In this document: positions 36,259-44,676 of the stretch, one piece after another
How positions within the stretch are numbered: position 1 is the stretch's first letter
Layout of the letters: every line of letters starts with the position of its first letter
Assembly: GCA_020630395.1 (NCBI GenBank)
Contig: JAHDBM010000014.1
Span: 10,185 to 59,083 of the forward strand
From: Flavobacteriales bacterium
Lineage (GTDB): Bacteria; Bacteroidota; Bacteroidia; Flavobacteriales_D; CAJJDF01
Direction of reading: 5' to 3'
DNA length: 48,899 bases
Position numbers and translations under genes: made by a program
The notes under the pieces: generated by a model
Told to the model about the DNA's origin: nothing
Databases searched by the model: none
Seen by the model: only the letters and a program-made list of their open reading frames with translations

Positions 36259-36306
36259 ATAAACGATACATGTTATCCTCAGTTTTATTGGAGATAAAAA
36301 AATGAT

Positions 36307-36332
36307 AAGGTTCCTAAATGGAGCCTTTTTTT
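36307..36332 (+). terminator. Rho-independent terminator after rho and the DUF4199-like gene
   Basis: An 8-bp stem (aaggttcc 36307-36314 with ggagcctt 36320-36327, one G-U pair), five-base loop, and a run of seven T. Confidence 0.85.
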
Positions 36333-36376
36333 ATGGCTTATTTATTGGTTTTGTGTTAAAAAATATACCTCAGGCT

Positions 36377-36664
36377 TTATATCTTAAACTGTTGTGTTAA
36401 GCTCCAAGCAACAGGTTTATCAATAAACATAGGTTTTACTTTACTCCATGTAGATCTAAATAAATCAGATTGACGATATTCTTCCAGAGCTTCTTGAGAT
36501 ACCCAATAGCTATAGGTCATTAAAATATTAGCTTCATTTTGTAAGAGTTCTAAATGGGTACACCCTTCATAATGACGAATCTTCTCCATTGTTTGTTGAT
36601 AGATTGTTTTAAATTCATCAACTTTTTCTGGATCAAGTGTAAGCTTTACAATACGAATAATCAT
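36377..36664 (-). CDS. Antibiotic biosynthesis monooxygenase (ABM) domain protein
   Basis: 95 residues, single ABM ferredoxin-like domain: IRIVKLTLDPEKVDEFKTIY, HYEGCTHLELLQ, and YSYWVSQEALEEYRQSDLFRSTW. Such dimers include quinol monooxygenases and heme-degrading enzymes; no heme ligand or specific substrate can be assigned. It overlaps the SAM hydroxide adenosyltransferase gene by four bases (ATGA, 36661-36664) and is translated after it. Confidence 0.88.
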   Translation of the reverse strand: MIIRIVKLTLDPEKVDEFKTIYQQTMEKIRHYEGCTHLELLQNEANILMTYSYWVSQEALEEYRQSDLFRSTWSKVKPMFIDKPVAWSLTQQFKI

Positions 36665-37461
36665 AAATCTAAAAATTCAATTAATACGACTTCATTTAAT
36701 CCTAACCCTAATAGTTGAGAAGCACTTCCACCTCCACCTAAAACACCTCTATTTATCGCTATTTCTAAATGATCGGTAGAATTAAATATGGCAAGTTTCT
36801 CTCCGGAAGGCACACTAGAATAGGTATTAGAAATATTCTTTATCTCATAACTTTTAAAGCGAATAAGAAATGGTCTTCCTCTTCCAATTTCATTAAATAA
36901 TCGCTTAGAAATATTGGTGATGGCATTACCATACGAATCACGGTAAATAATTTGTCCTCTAATGGCTTGAGAAGTTGTAGCAGCTCTAAAATTTTGATAC
37001 TTTTTAAAGTCTTCCGTTCTTTTTCCTATAATTTCGGGAGTTCCACCACGAGCAATATGGCAAGCTACCTTAATAAATATATTATGAGTAGGGAATGTTA
37101 AAATATCCGAATCTTGATCTACTGTTATTTCATAAATCTCTTCAGGTATTCTATCAAACATCAAAGAGAATAAGCCATTATCACCACTAATAAAATAATG
37201 TCCATTATGTTTCATTAACAATGCAGGTGTATTCGCATTTACTTCTGAATCTACACTAATAATATGAATGGAGCCCTCAGGAAATTCATGATAGCAGTTT
37301 TTTAATGTAAAAGCTGCATAATTAATATTAAAAATAGGGATCTCATGAGAGATGTCTACAATACTAGCATTACCATCTAAATTTCTCAGAATTTTCCCTT
37401 TAATAGAGGGGACATAAAAATCTTTACGACCAAGATCGGTTGTAAGTGTAATGATGCTCAT
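36661..37461 (-). CDS. SAM hydroxide adenosyltransferase (DUF62 family)
   Basis: 266 residues. The N-terminal motif ITLTTDLGRKDFYVPSIKGKI, DISHEIPIFNI and ISGDNGLFSLMFD are hallmarks of the family that hydrolyses S-adenosylmethionine to adenosine and methionine and is related to the fluorinase. The C-terminal half is a beta barrel (IIYRDSYGNAITNIS...INRGVLGGGGSAS). The biological reason for hydrolysing SAM is not settled in the family. The gene has a near-perfect promoter that overlaps the phoH promoter region. Confidence 0.93.
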   Translation of the reverse strand: MSIITLTTDLGRKDFYVPSIKGKILRNLDGNASIVDISHEIPIFNINYAAFTLKNCYHEFPEGSIHIISVDSEVNANTPALLMKHNGHYFISGDNGLFSLMFDRIPEEIYEITVDQDSDILTFPTHNIFIKVACHIARGGTPEIIGKRTEDFKKYQNFRAATTSQAIRGQIIYRDSYGNAITNISKRLFNEIGRGRPFLIRFKSYEIKNISNTYSSVPSGEKLAIFNSTDHLEIAINRGVLGGGGSASQLLGLGLNEVVLIEFLDL

Positions 37462-37496
37462 GGTTAGCTTAATTCAGAAAAATTCTTTACTTATTC

Positions 37497-37526
37497 CAAA
37501 ATTAGCATAAATTTGATGTTTTCAAA
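37497..37526 (-). promoter_or_regulatory. Promoter of the SAM hydroxide adenosyltransferase gene
   Basis: On the minus strand TTTG (37526-37523), an 18-base spacer, then TAATTTTG (37504-37497): a strong match to the Bacteroidota consensus, with a leader of about 30 bases to the ATG. Confidence 0.7.
37508..37515 (+). promoter_or_regulatory. Candidate -7 element of phoH (TAAATTTG)
   Basis: An exact TAnnTTTG match on the plus strand lies within the spacer of the divergent promoter. The -33 region reads TTTA, not TTG. Confidence 0.45.
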
Positions 37527-37568
37527 GTATACATTACAACTATTGTTGGATTTTAAAATAGAACATAT

Positions 37569-38507
37569 TTGCAAGAAAGAGAACTTACATTAAACGAGAT
37601 AGAACCTATAGATCTTTTAGGGGTTAACAATGAAACCTTAAAGTTTATTGAGGGTAAATTCCCTGAGTTAAAAATTATCTCAAGAGGCAGAAAGCTAATG
37701 TTTTCAGGAGAAATTGAAGCATTAGATCGGTTTGAAGAAAAATTAGGATTAATGATTCTTCATATCAACAAGTACAAACGATTATCTGAAGGTGATATCG
37801 AAAACATTTTATTAGATAATGGTCATGAAACTGTTAAAGATGGTTTTGGTGATGAAGTGTTGGTATTTGGAAATAATGGCTTAAAAGTAACTGCGCGAAC
37901 ACTTAATCAAAGAAAACTAGTTGAAGCAAGTAATAAAGATGATATGGTGTTTGCTGTTGGGCCTGCGGGAACAGGAAAAACCTATACAGCTGTTGCTTTA
38001 GCAGTACGTGCATTAAAAAATAAAGAAGTTCGAAAAATTATTTTAACCAGACCAGCTGTAGAAGCAGGTGAGAATTTAGGATTTTTACCTGGCGATCTTA
38101 AAGAAAAGCTAGATCCATACTTACAGCCGTTATATGATGCATTAAGAGATATGATTCCTGCCGAAAAGTTAAGTGCTTTTATTGAGCAAGGTATTATACA
38201 AATAGCACCATTGGCATTTATGAGGGGAAGAACATTAGATCATGCATTTGTTATTTTAGATGAAGGGCAAAATGCCACTGAGAATCAGATAAAAATGTTT
38301 TTAACTCGAATGGGAAGATCGGCTAAATTCATTATTACTGGTGATCCTTCTCAAGTAGATTTACCTAGAAGCCAAAAATCGGGCTTAGTGAAGGCAGTGA
38401 GAGTATTAGATAATATTAAAGGAATTTCGATTGTCCCTTTAGATGAAAATGATGTAATTCGTCATAAATTAGTAAAACAAGTAATAGTAGCCTTTAAAAA
38501 AGACTAA
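37569..38507 (+). CDS. phoH: PhoH family ATPase
   Basis: 312 residues. A small KH-like N-terminal domain (ERELTLNEIEPIDLLGV, FPELKIISRGRKLMF) precedes the PhoH ATPase with Walker A AVGPAGTGKTYTA (near 135-147), LTRPAVEAGENLGFLPGD, Walker B HAFVILDEGQN, and ITGDPSQVDLPR. This YbeZ/PhoH-like family is linked to RNA and ribosome metabolism, often with YbeY, which is not adjacent here. The start is TTG at 37569; the following residues align with the usual family N-terminus, and no ATG is close. Confidence 0.94.
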   Translation: MQERELTLNEIEPIDLLGVNNETLKFIEGKFPELKIISRGRKLMFSGEIEALDRFEEKLGLMILHINKYKRLSEGDIENILLDNGHETVKDGFGDEVLVFGNNGLKVTARTLNQRKLVEASNKDDMVFAVGPAGTGKTYTAVALAVRALKNKEVRKIILTRPAVEAGENLGFLPGDLKEKLDPYLQPLYDALRDMIPAEKLSAFIEQGIIQIAPLAFMRGRTLDHAFVILDEGQNATENQIKMFLTRMGRSAKFIITGDPSQVDLPRSQKSGLVKAVRVLDNIKGISIVPLDENDVIRHKLVKQVIVAFKKD

Positions 38508-38576
38508 AAACCATAAAGGATATTAATAAATAGCAACTAATATCATGGATTAAAGGACATGCTTTTAGTTAAATTA

Positions 38577-38584
38577 TAAATTTG
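38577..38584 (+). promoter_or_regulatory. Candidate -7 element close to the SRPBCC start (TAAATTTG)
   Basis: An exact TAnnTTTG match ends six bases before the ATG at 38591. If used, transcription would start at or next to the start codon. No -33 TTG is seen. Confidence 0.35.
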
Positions 38585-38590
38585 ATAGAT

Positions 38591-38986
38591 ATGAACTTAG
38601 AAAGTAAAACCGTAAAAGTTAATAATAGCACAGAAACAGTATTTAATTATGTTAAAGATTTAAATAATCTACAACACCTTTTACCTAAAGGGAAATATAG
38701 TGATTGGGAAGGAGGAACAGATAAATGTGCCTTTAAAATACAAGGATACAAAATAGCACTAGAGCGAGTAGGAGAAACTGCTAACGAGTTAGTAAAAATG
38801 AAAACCACTGATGGTTCTCCAGTAGATTTTGATTTAAATGTGATTATTAAGGAGGATGGAGATAACGCAACTGCTCAATTTGCTTGTGAAGGTAGAGTAA
38901 ATGCATTTTTAAGTATGATGATTAAAAAGCCACTAGGTAATTTATTCGAGTACATGGGAGAAAGATTAGGTAAGGTTGAGATGTAG
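38591..38986 (+). CDS. SRPBCC (START-like) family protein
   Basis: 131 residues from the ATG at 38591; an in-frame TTG nine bases upstream overlaps a -7-like box and is less likely. The pattern KTVKVNNSTETVFNYVKDLNNLQHLLP, central beta strands and a long C-terminal helix (NAFLSMMIKKPLGNLFEYMGERL) fit the helix-grip SRPBCC fold that binds hydrophobic ligands. Ligand and role are unknown. It lies between phoH and a secreted metalloprotease gene without close coupling. Confidence 0.82.
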   Translation: MNLESKTVKVNNSTETVFNYVKDLNNLQHLLPKGKYSDWEGGTDKCAFKIQGYKIALERVGETANELVKMKTTDGSPVDFDLNVIIKEDGDNATAQFACEGRVNAFLSMMIKKPLGNLFEYMGERLGKVEM

Positions 38987-39025
38987 CATGTAACATGCAT
39001 TAATAATTAAAAGTCATATTGAAAA

Positions 39026-39052
39026 TGTCACACTGAGCGTAGTCGAAGTGTG
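39026..39052. repeat. REP-like hairpin, copy 2
   Basis: TGTC with arms cacact/agtgtg around gagcgtagtcga, just before the metalloprotease gene. The arms differ from copy 1 but still pair, so the structure is conserved rather than the arm sequence. Confidence 0.7.
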
Positions 39053-39069
39053 TTTTGTACTTTAATATC

Positions 39070-41097
39070 ATGAGAATATTTATAGCGTTATATTTTTTAT
39101 TGTCGGTACTAAATGCTTTCACTCAATCCCATTGTGGAACAGATGAAATGCATCAGCAGTTATTTCAGGATCATCCAGAGTATCATGAGGTGATTACGAG
39201 AAAGTACAATGAGTTAATTAATTTTACAGCAAATTACACACCTGTAAATAGAACGACAACATACATTATACCAGTTGTGTTTCATGTTATACATGATAAC
39301 GGAGTAGAAAACATTTCCGAAGAACAAATTTTAGATCAAATACGTATTTTAAATAGAGATTATACTAATCCAGATACTATTCCAATCATAGACACCTTTA
39401 AACCGTTAATTGCCGATTGTGAAATTGAATTTCGCTTAGCAACTAAAGATCCAAATGGAAATTGTACTAGAGGTATTACTAGGCATCAAAGCAGTTTAAC
39501 AACAGTAGGCGATCATCAAGTAAAGTCGATTGTGCATTGGCCACCTGATAAGTACCTTAATTTTTATATTGTTAGAAATGCAGCAGGATTAGCAGGTCAT
39601 GCTTTGCTACCTTATGCTGCCGATTCTATTCCTAACTGGGATGGAATTGTAATGGGACATAACTATATAGGGAGTATAGGAACTTCATCAGTTGGGACAT
39701 CTGTAGTGGGGTCTCATGAAGTAGGTCATTATTTAAATTTACAACATGTTTGGGGAGGTAATAATGTCCCAAATTTTCCATACTTGCCAGTTGGTCAAGC
39801 ATCTAATTGTAGCACAGATGATGGAGTAGGAGATACTCCAAATACCATAGGAAACCAATCTTGTGCGTTAAATAATGCAACATGCGGATCGTTAGATAAT
39901 GTTCAGAATTTCATGGATTATTCGTATTGTGGAGCCATGTTTACTCATGGGCAAAAAGCTAGAATGCATGCTACACTAAATTCTCCAATTGCCAATAGAA
40001 ATAACTTATGGTCTACAGCTAACTTAATCGCTACAGGAACTGATGTGCCTTCTACAGATATTTGTTCAGCAGCATTTAAAGCGGAACACATTATTGTGTG
40101 TGTTGGAGATACAGTTCGTATATCAGATATTTCTAAGCACGGAATTCAAAATAGGTTATGGTCATCTAATGGAGGGACCACAGTTTCATATACAGATTCA
40201 ATATTAAAAATTGTTTACAATACACCTGGGAACTATGATGTTAAACTAACCGTTTCTAATCCGTTTGATTCGGATAGCACTACTAAATCAAATTATATAA
40301 GTGTATTACCAGTAACTGGTGTTCGTAATTGGGTTAATGAAGACATGGAGTATCTTTCTCCTTTTCCTAGTGATAAATGGATGACAGATAGATTAAATGG
40401 AAGCGGAAGTTGGGAAATAAATGATTCGGTTGGTTTTTCGGGGAATAAATCTATTATGTATGATAACTTTAATCACAGTGGAGAAGTTGCATTTGAATCT
40501 ACAACCATTGATTTATCTGGTTATACATCAGCCTCTTTGTTTTTTAGATATGCCTACACCAATAAGGTGTTTAATACTGTTGATAGAATTAATACCTATT
40601 GGAGTAATGATTGTGGAGCTACATGGATTGCTACTTTTCCTATTTTAGGAGGGAGTTTAAGGACTAAGTCAACAACAGACTCTGTACCCTTTGTTCCTGC
40701 CGATAATAGTGAATGGAAGGATAAAACATTTTCAATACCAGGAGGTTATTTAACAGATAATTTCAGATTTAAATTTGTATTTAAAGGAACTGAAAATGGT
40801 AATAATATATACATAGATGATATTAGTGTAGGAGCTACAGGCTCAATAGGGATAGACGAAGAAAGCATACAAGATGTTTTAGTTTATCCCAATCCAACTA
40901 TAAGTATAATTAACATTGTTAATTTAGAAAAAGGAACAGAAATACAAATAATAGATCAGTCTACTAGAATTGTTTATAGTTTGGTATCTTACAATAATAA
41001 AGAAGCTATTAATGTTAGTTTCTTAGAAAAAGGCACATACTTTGTCAAGTATCGAATAAATAACATGATCCAATTAAAAAAAATAATCAAACTGTAA
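39070..41097 (+). CDS. T9SS-secreted M43 (pappalysin-type) metalloprotease
   Basis: 675 residues from the ATG at 39070. A signal peptide (LYFLLSVLNAFTQ) and short propeptide precede the catalytic domain with the zinc site HEVGHYLNLQH (His216, 220, 226) and Met-turn FMDYS (near 282), typical of M43 cytophagalysin/pappalysin enzymes. A PKD-like module (about 345-425) and a beta domain with DNFNHSGEVAFES (about 450-590) follow. The C-terminus is a type A sorting domain (VYPNPTISIINIV ... GTYFVKYRIN). It is an extracellular protease exported by T9SS. The next secreted-protein gene starts four bases after the stop. Confidence 0.94.
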   Translation: MRIFIALYFLLSVLNAFTQSHCGTDEMHQQLFQDHPEYHEVITRKYNELINFTANYTPVNRTTTYIIPVVFHVIHDNGVENISEEQILDQIRILNRDYTNPDTIPIIDTFKPLIADCEIEFRLATKDPNGNCTRGITRHQSSLTTVGDHQVKSIVHWPPDKYLNFYIVRNAAGLAGHALLPYAADSIPNWDGIVMGHNYIGSIGTSSVGTSVVGSHEVGHYLNLQHVWGGNNVPNFPYLPVGQASNCSTDDGVGDTPNTIGNQSCALNNATCGSLDNVQNFMDYSYCGAMFTHGQKARMHATLNSPIANRNNLWSTANLIATGTDVPSTDICSAAFKAEHIIVCVGDTVRISDISKHGIQNRLWSSNGGTTVSYTDSILKIVYNTPGNYDVKLTVSNPFDSDSTTKSNYISVLPVTGVRNWVNEDMEYLSPFPSDKWMTDRLNGSGSWEINDSVGFSGNKSIMYDNFNHSGEVAFESTTIDLSGYTSASLFFRYAYTNKVFNTVDRINTYWSNDCGATWIATFPILGGSLRTKSTTDSVPFVPADNSEWKDKTFSIPGGYLTDNFRFKFVFKGTENGNNIYIDDISVGATGSIGIDEESIQDVLVYPNPTISIINIVNLEKGTEIQIIDQSTRIVYSLVSYNNKEAINVSFLEKGTYFVKYRINNMIQLKKIIKL

Positions 41098-41101
41098 TAC
41101 T

Positions 41102-41974
41102 ATGAGAAAAAATATACTTTTTATTTCAATTTTATTAATAACACAATATACGTTTGGATTAAACAAGTGTGTGGGAGAATCTTTGACACAACCAATTAAC
41201 TCAGCATGTTTTTCTATGTGTTCATCTCCATCTTCGGGAACTACTTGGAGTATTGTGTTTAGCGGAACATATACGATTACTAATCCATCATCAATTGCAG
41301 GGACATATACTGGTAATCAAACCTTAACCACTACAATTGGCGATTTTTGTCAAAACATTGCTATAACATTTGATGCAGGAACTGGTGCATGTAGCATTAC
41401 ATCTTCTGCTAGTTGTGGACAAAGAAACGAGAATCATACAATCTCAGATAAACCAACAATACCAACAGGTGGATATAAAATTCATAATATTAACGCAGGA
41501 AATTGTATAGATTTAACTGCACAAGGAAGAACTTGTGCAACAGGTATACTTAAGTGGTGTGTAAATAATTCTTCTGTAAGATCATGTGTAGATGTAACGA
41601 CTCCATCAAATTACTGTCCATCATCAACAGTAGTTGTTTATGCATACTGTCATGATGCATCTGCAAATGCAGCATGTCAAAACAGTGATTATGTTAATGA
41701 TAGCATTGTGGTTTCTTCTACAACTAGCATAGATGAAAGTAAAGGTCAATTATTCTCTGTATTTCCTAATCCAACTACTAATGTGTTAAATATTAAGACA
41801 AGTCTTTCAACAGGAAATTATAAAATTTATAATATTTTAGGTGAGATAAAAGAAGATGGAATAATTTACAGTAATAATACCACAATAGATATATCTACTT
41901 ATAAAAAAGGAACTTATTATATCTTATATGATGATGGTATTAAAGACAGAATAACAAGATTTTTAAAACAATAA
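41102..41974 (+). CDS. Cys-rich secreted protein with T9SS type A sorting domain
   Basis: 290 residues. A signal peptide (ISILLITQYTFG) precedes a Cys- and Ser/Thr-rich domain of about 190 residues with at least a dozen cysteines (CFSMCSS, CVGES, SASCGQ, YCPSS), probably disulfide bonded. The last 75 residues are a type A sorting domain (VFPNPTTNVLNIKTS, YNILGEI, YKKGTYYIL). No catalytic motif is seen. It forms an apparent two-gene unit with the M43 protease (four-base gap) and ends in a terminator, so it may act together with the protease. Confidence 0.88.
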   Translation: MRKNILFISILLITQYTFGLNKCVGESLTQPINSACFSMCSSPSSGTTWSIVFSGTYTITNPSSIAGTYTGNQTLTTTIGDFCQNIAITFDAGTGACSITSSASCGQRNENHTISDKPTIPTGGYKIHNINAGNCIDLTAQGRTCATGILKWCVNNSSVRSCVDVTTPSNYCPSSTVVVYAYCHDASANAACQNSDYVNDSIVVSSTTSIDESKGQLFSVFPNPTTNVLNIKTSLSTGNYKIYNILGEIKEDGIIYSNNTTIDISTYKKGTYYILYDDGIKDRITRFLKQ

Positions 41975-41976
41975 AT

Positions 41977-42007
41977 AATAGCTCCTTTCCGGAGCTATTT
42001 TAGTTTT
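41977..42007 (+). terminator. Rho-independent terminator after the protease-cargo pair
   Basis: A perfect 9-bp stem (aatagctcc 41977-41985 with ggagctatt 41991-41999), five-base loop, then TT-A-G-TTTT. It begins two bases after the stop codon. Confidence 0.8.
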
Positions 42008-42037
42008 AAAATGGGTAGATAGCTAAGTAAAAAAAAC

Positions 42038-42045
42038 TATCTTTG
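42038..42045 (+). promoter_or_regulatory. Candidate -7 element of yidC (TATCTTTG)
   Basis: An exact TAnnTTTG match 25 bases before the ATG. The -33 region has no TTG. Confidence 0.5.
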
Positions 42046-42070
42046 CTCTCAAATAAAAGGAAAAAGAGTA

Positions 42071-44050
42071 ATGGATAGAAATATGTTTATCGGGATAGCC
42101 CTGATGGTTGGAATATTAATTACGTTTAATGTACTTAATCAACCTTCAGCAGAAGAGGTAGCCCAAATGGAGCAAGAGCGGATGATACAAGATAGCATTG
42201 CTCAAGCCAAATTAGTTGTTGACTCAATTGCAACTAAAGAAATTGCTCAAGTACAAGCAGAAGATAAATTAGCATCAGTACCAGATTCATTATTAGTTGG
42301 GTTAGATTCAACAGCAAAAGATTCTGTTGCTAATGTTTATCAAGCTCAGGTGTTAGCTAAAGCTAAAGCAGATAAATTAGATGTGTTTTCTCCATCAGGG
42401 GTTGGTTCTAATACATTTTATACTATTGAGAATGATAAGTTAAGGCTTAAAATATCTAGTAAATCGGGTAGAGTAGCATCTGTTTATTTAAAAGAATATC
42501 AATCTTATGATGATTACATGGTTGCTAAAAAGCAAGCAGGAGATAAGGGAGATGTTAACATCATAAAACCTTTACAACTATTTGATGCAGATTCATCTTC
42601 TCAATATGTTGGATTCTCACTTTCCAATGGGAAGAAAATTCAAACTAACGATTTGTATTTTACACCAACATCAGTATCTAAAGATAAAATTGTACTTACT
42701 GCTAAAACAACTGATCCATCAAAATATATAGAATACACCTATAAGATTAAGCCAGATAGTTATAATGTAGATTATAATTTAGCTTTGGTGGGTCTACAAG
42801 ATGTTGTTAAAGGGGAAGACTTAACCTTAAATTGGGGATTAAAATCACTAGCCACTGAAAAATTGGCTTTAGGCAAATCTACTAATCAAAGTAGAATGAG
42901 TAGTGTGTTTTACAAACCTAAAGGTTTAGGAAGAGAATACCTTAGCGAAATGATGCCTGATGCTAGAACACTGGAAAATAAAACAGAGTGGGTAGCTTTT
43001 AAACATTGTTATTTTTCTTCTATTATCATGCAAGAAGAAGGATTTTTAAAAAATAGTTTTGTAGGGTCTAGACCAATAATGGGGAATAAATATTCGGATA
43101 TTTATGTGGCAAACTTAGATATTTCTAGAACTATAAACTCAAGAACCGATATTCCACTTTCTTATTATTTCGGACCAAATGATTACGATATTCTTGCAGC
43201 TCAAGAAAAAGAATTAGAGGATATTATAGATTACGGCTGGGGTGTTTTTAGAGTCGTGAATAAGTTTTTAATTAGACCAATATTCAACTTTTTTAATGGT
43301 TTTGGGTTAGGGTTAGGAATCATTATTTTATTAGTAACTATTTGTGTTAGGTTAATCGTCTTACCACTTACCTATAAAAACTACAAGTCTAGCGCGAAAA
43401 TGAAGGTTCTAAAACCTGAAATTGCTGAAATAAATGAGAAGTACAAAGGAGGAGATGCAATGAAGAAACAGCAAGAAACTATGGCGCTTTACCGAAAAAC
43501 TGGAGTAAACCCTATGGCAGGTTGTTTACCTATGTTTATTCAAATGCCTATTCTTATTGCTGTATTCCGATTCTTCCCTGCTTCATTAGAGTTAAGACAG
43601 GAATCTTTCTTATGGGCAGAAGATTTATCATCTTACGAATCTATTGTAGATCTTCCATTTACTATACCTGCTTATGGTAGTCACGTGAGTTTATTTACAT
43701 TGTTACTGTGTATTTCTACTATTTTCTACACAAGAATGAACAGTAGTCAAATGTCAATGCCTACTCAACAAGGTGCACCTAACATGAAAATGATCATGTA
43801 TCTAATGCCTGTAATGATGTTGTTTTTCTTAAACTCATATGCATCAGGTCTTACGTTTTATTATTTCTGTGGTAACCTATTAACAATGGGATTAATGTTG
43901 TTGGTTAAAAAGTATATGATAGATGAAAATAAGCTTAGAGCTCAAATAGAAGAAAATAAGAAAAAGCCTAAGCAAAAGTCTAAATTTCAGCAAAGAATGG
44001 ATCAAATGGTAAAGCAACAACAGGCTAAACAACAAGCCAGAAAAAAATAA
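42071..44050 (+). CDS. yidC: Membrane protein insertase YidC
   Basis: 659 residues. TM1 (about 5-21, MFIGIALMVGILITFNV) is followed by a coiled Gln/Glu/Lys-rich linker and the large periplasmic beta domain (about 100-370), then the Oxa1/YidC core with five helices: IIILLVTICVRLIVLPLTY with the hydrophilic-groove Arg, KMKVLKPEIAEINEKYKG (cytoplasmic coiled loop), GVNPMAGCLPMFIQMPILIAVF, MKMIMYLMPVMMLFFLN, and FYYFCGNLLTMGLML. A very basic Lys/Gln tail (KKKPKQKSKFQQRM) would contact the ribosome. It inserts inner-membrane proteins with or without Sec. A lipoprotein gene follows. Confidence 0.97.
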   Translation: MDRNMFIGIALMVGILITFNVLNQPSAEEVAQMEQERMIQDSIAQAKLVVDSIATKEIAQVQAEDKLASVPDSLLVGLDSTAKDSVANVYQAQVLAKAKADKLDVFSPSGVGSNTFYTIENDKLRLKISSKSGRVASVYLKEYQSYDDYMVAKKQAGDKGDVNIIKPLQLFDADSSSQYVGFSLSNGKKIQTNDLYFTPTSVSKDKIVLTAKTTDPSKYIEYTYKIKPDSYNVDYNLALVGLQDVVKGEDLTLNWGLKSLATEKLALGKSTNQSRMSSVFYKPKGLGREYLSEMMPDARTLENKTEWVAFKHCYFSSIIMQEEGFLKNSFVGSRPIMGNKYSDIYVANLDISRTINSRTDIPLSYYFGPNDYDILAAQEKELEDIIDYGWGVFRVVNKFLIRPIFNFFNGFGLGLGIIILLVTICVRLIVLPLTYKNYKSSAKMKVLKPEIAEINEKYKGGDAMKKQQETMALYRKTGVNPMAGCLPMFIQMPILIAVFRFFPASLELRQESFLWAEDLSSYESIVDLPFTIPAYGSHVSLFTLLLCISTIFYTRMNSSQMSMPTQQGAPNMKMIMYLMPVMMLFFLNSYASGLTFYYFCGNLLTMGLMLLVKKYMIDENKLRAQIEENKKKPKQKSKFQQRMDQMVKQQQAKQQARKK

Positions 44051-44088
44051 TGGCTTAGTTTTTGAACTATTCAATTAAAAGAATTAAA

Positions 44089-44586
44089 ATGAAAATATTA
44101 TTAACATTAAGTCTACTGTCAGTTTTGAGTATCATGTCTTGTAAAACAAAAAAAGATGGTGTAAAAAAAGATAATACAACTAATAAAATATCGTATAAAT
44201 CAGATCAAATAATAGCAACTTTGGAAAAAACAGCTTGTTTTGGTGTTTGCCCAGTTTTTAATGCTGTGGTATATGGAGATGGTAAAGTAGTGTATAAAGG
44301 AGCTCAAAACGTAACAAATATTGGCCTTTTTGAAGGGAAAGTTAGTATGGACAAACTTCATGAACTAGTTAGCAAAGCAAAAGAGATCGATTATGCTACA
44401 TTAGAAAATAAATATGATGGACCTGTTACTGATTTACCATCTACTACTTCATCTGTTTTTATTGATGGTAAAACGAAGTCAATTATGGCACGATATAATG
44501 CTCCGCAGAAACTATATGATTTTCATAAATATTTTGATGAATGGCTTAAAGATATTGAGTTAAAGCAAACTAAAGCTAAAGAATAA
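44089..44586 (+). CDS. DUF6438-like lipoprotein
   Basis: 166 residues from the ATG at 44089; an upstream TTG in frame would add a basic leader and disrupt the lipoprotein signal. The lipobox is LSIMSC. The mature part begins with a Lys-rich linker, then LEKTACFGVCPVFNAVVYGDGKVVY, the Cys-x-G-x-C-P core that marks DUF6438. Function unknown; the two conserved cysteines probably form a disulfide in the periplasm. It lies 38 bases after yidC and before a terminator, so the two are likely co-transcribed. Confidence 0.85.
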   Translation: MKILLTLSLLSVLSIMSCKTKKDGVKKDNTTNKISYKSDQIIATLEKTACFGVCPVFNAVVYGDGKVVYKGAQNVTNIGLFEGKVSMDKLHELVSKAKEIDYATLENKYDGPVTDLPSTTSSVFIDGKTKSIMARYNAPQKLYDFHKYFDEWLKDIELKQTKAKE

Positions 44587-44612
44587 TACAGAGCATAATT
44601 ACATTATTGACT

Positions 44613-44647
44613 AAACCTTAATAAACAAAACTTTATTAGGGTTTTTT
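44613..44647 (+). terminator. Rho-independent terminator after yidC and the DUF6438 gene
   Basis: A 13-bp stem with one G-U pair (44613-44625 with 44632-44644), a six-base loop, ending in six T. Confidence 0.85.
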
Positions 44648-44676
44648 CGTATATTAAGGTAATCAATACTATTTGC

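Noticed and set aside
38519-38544. A 7-bp inverted repeat (gatatta/taatatc) after phoH as terminator
   Set aside because: AT-rich short arms, a 12-base loop and no T-run; too weak.
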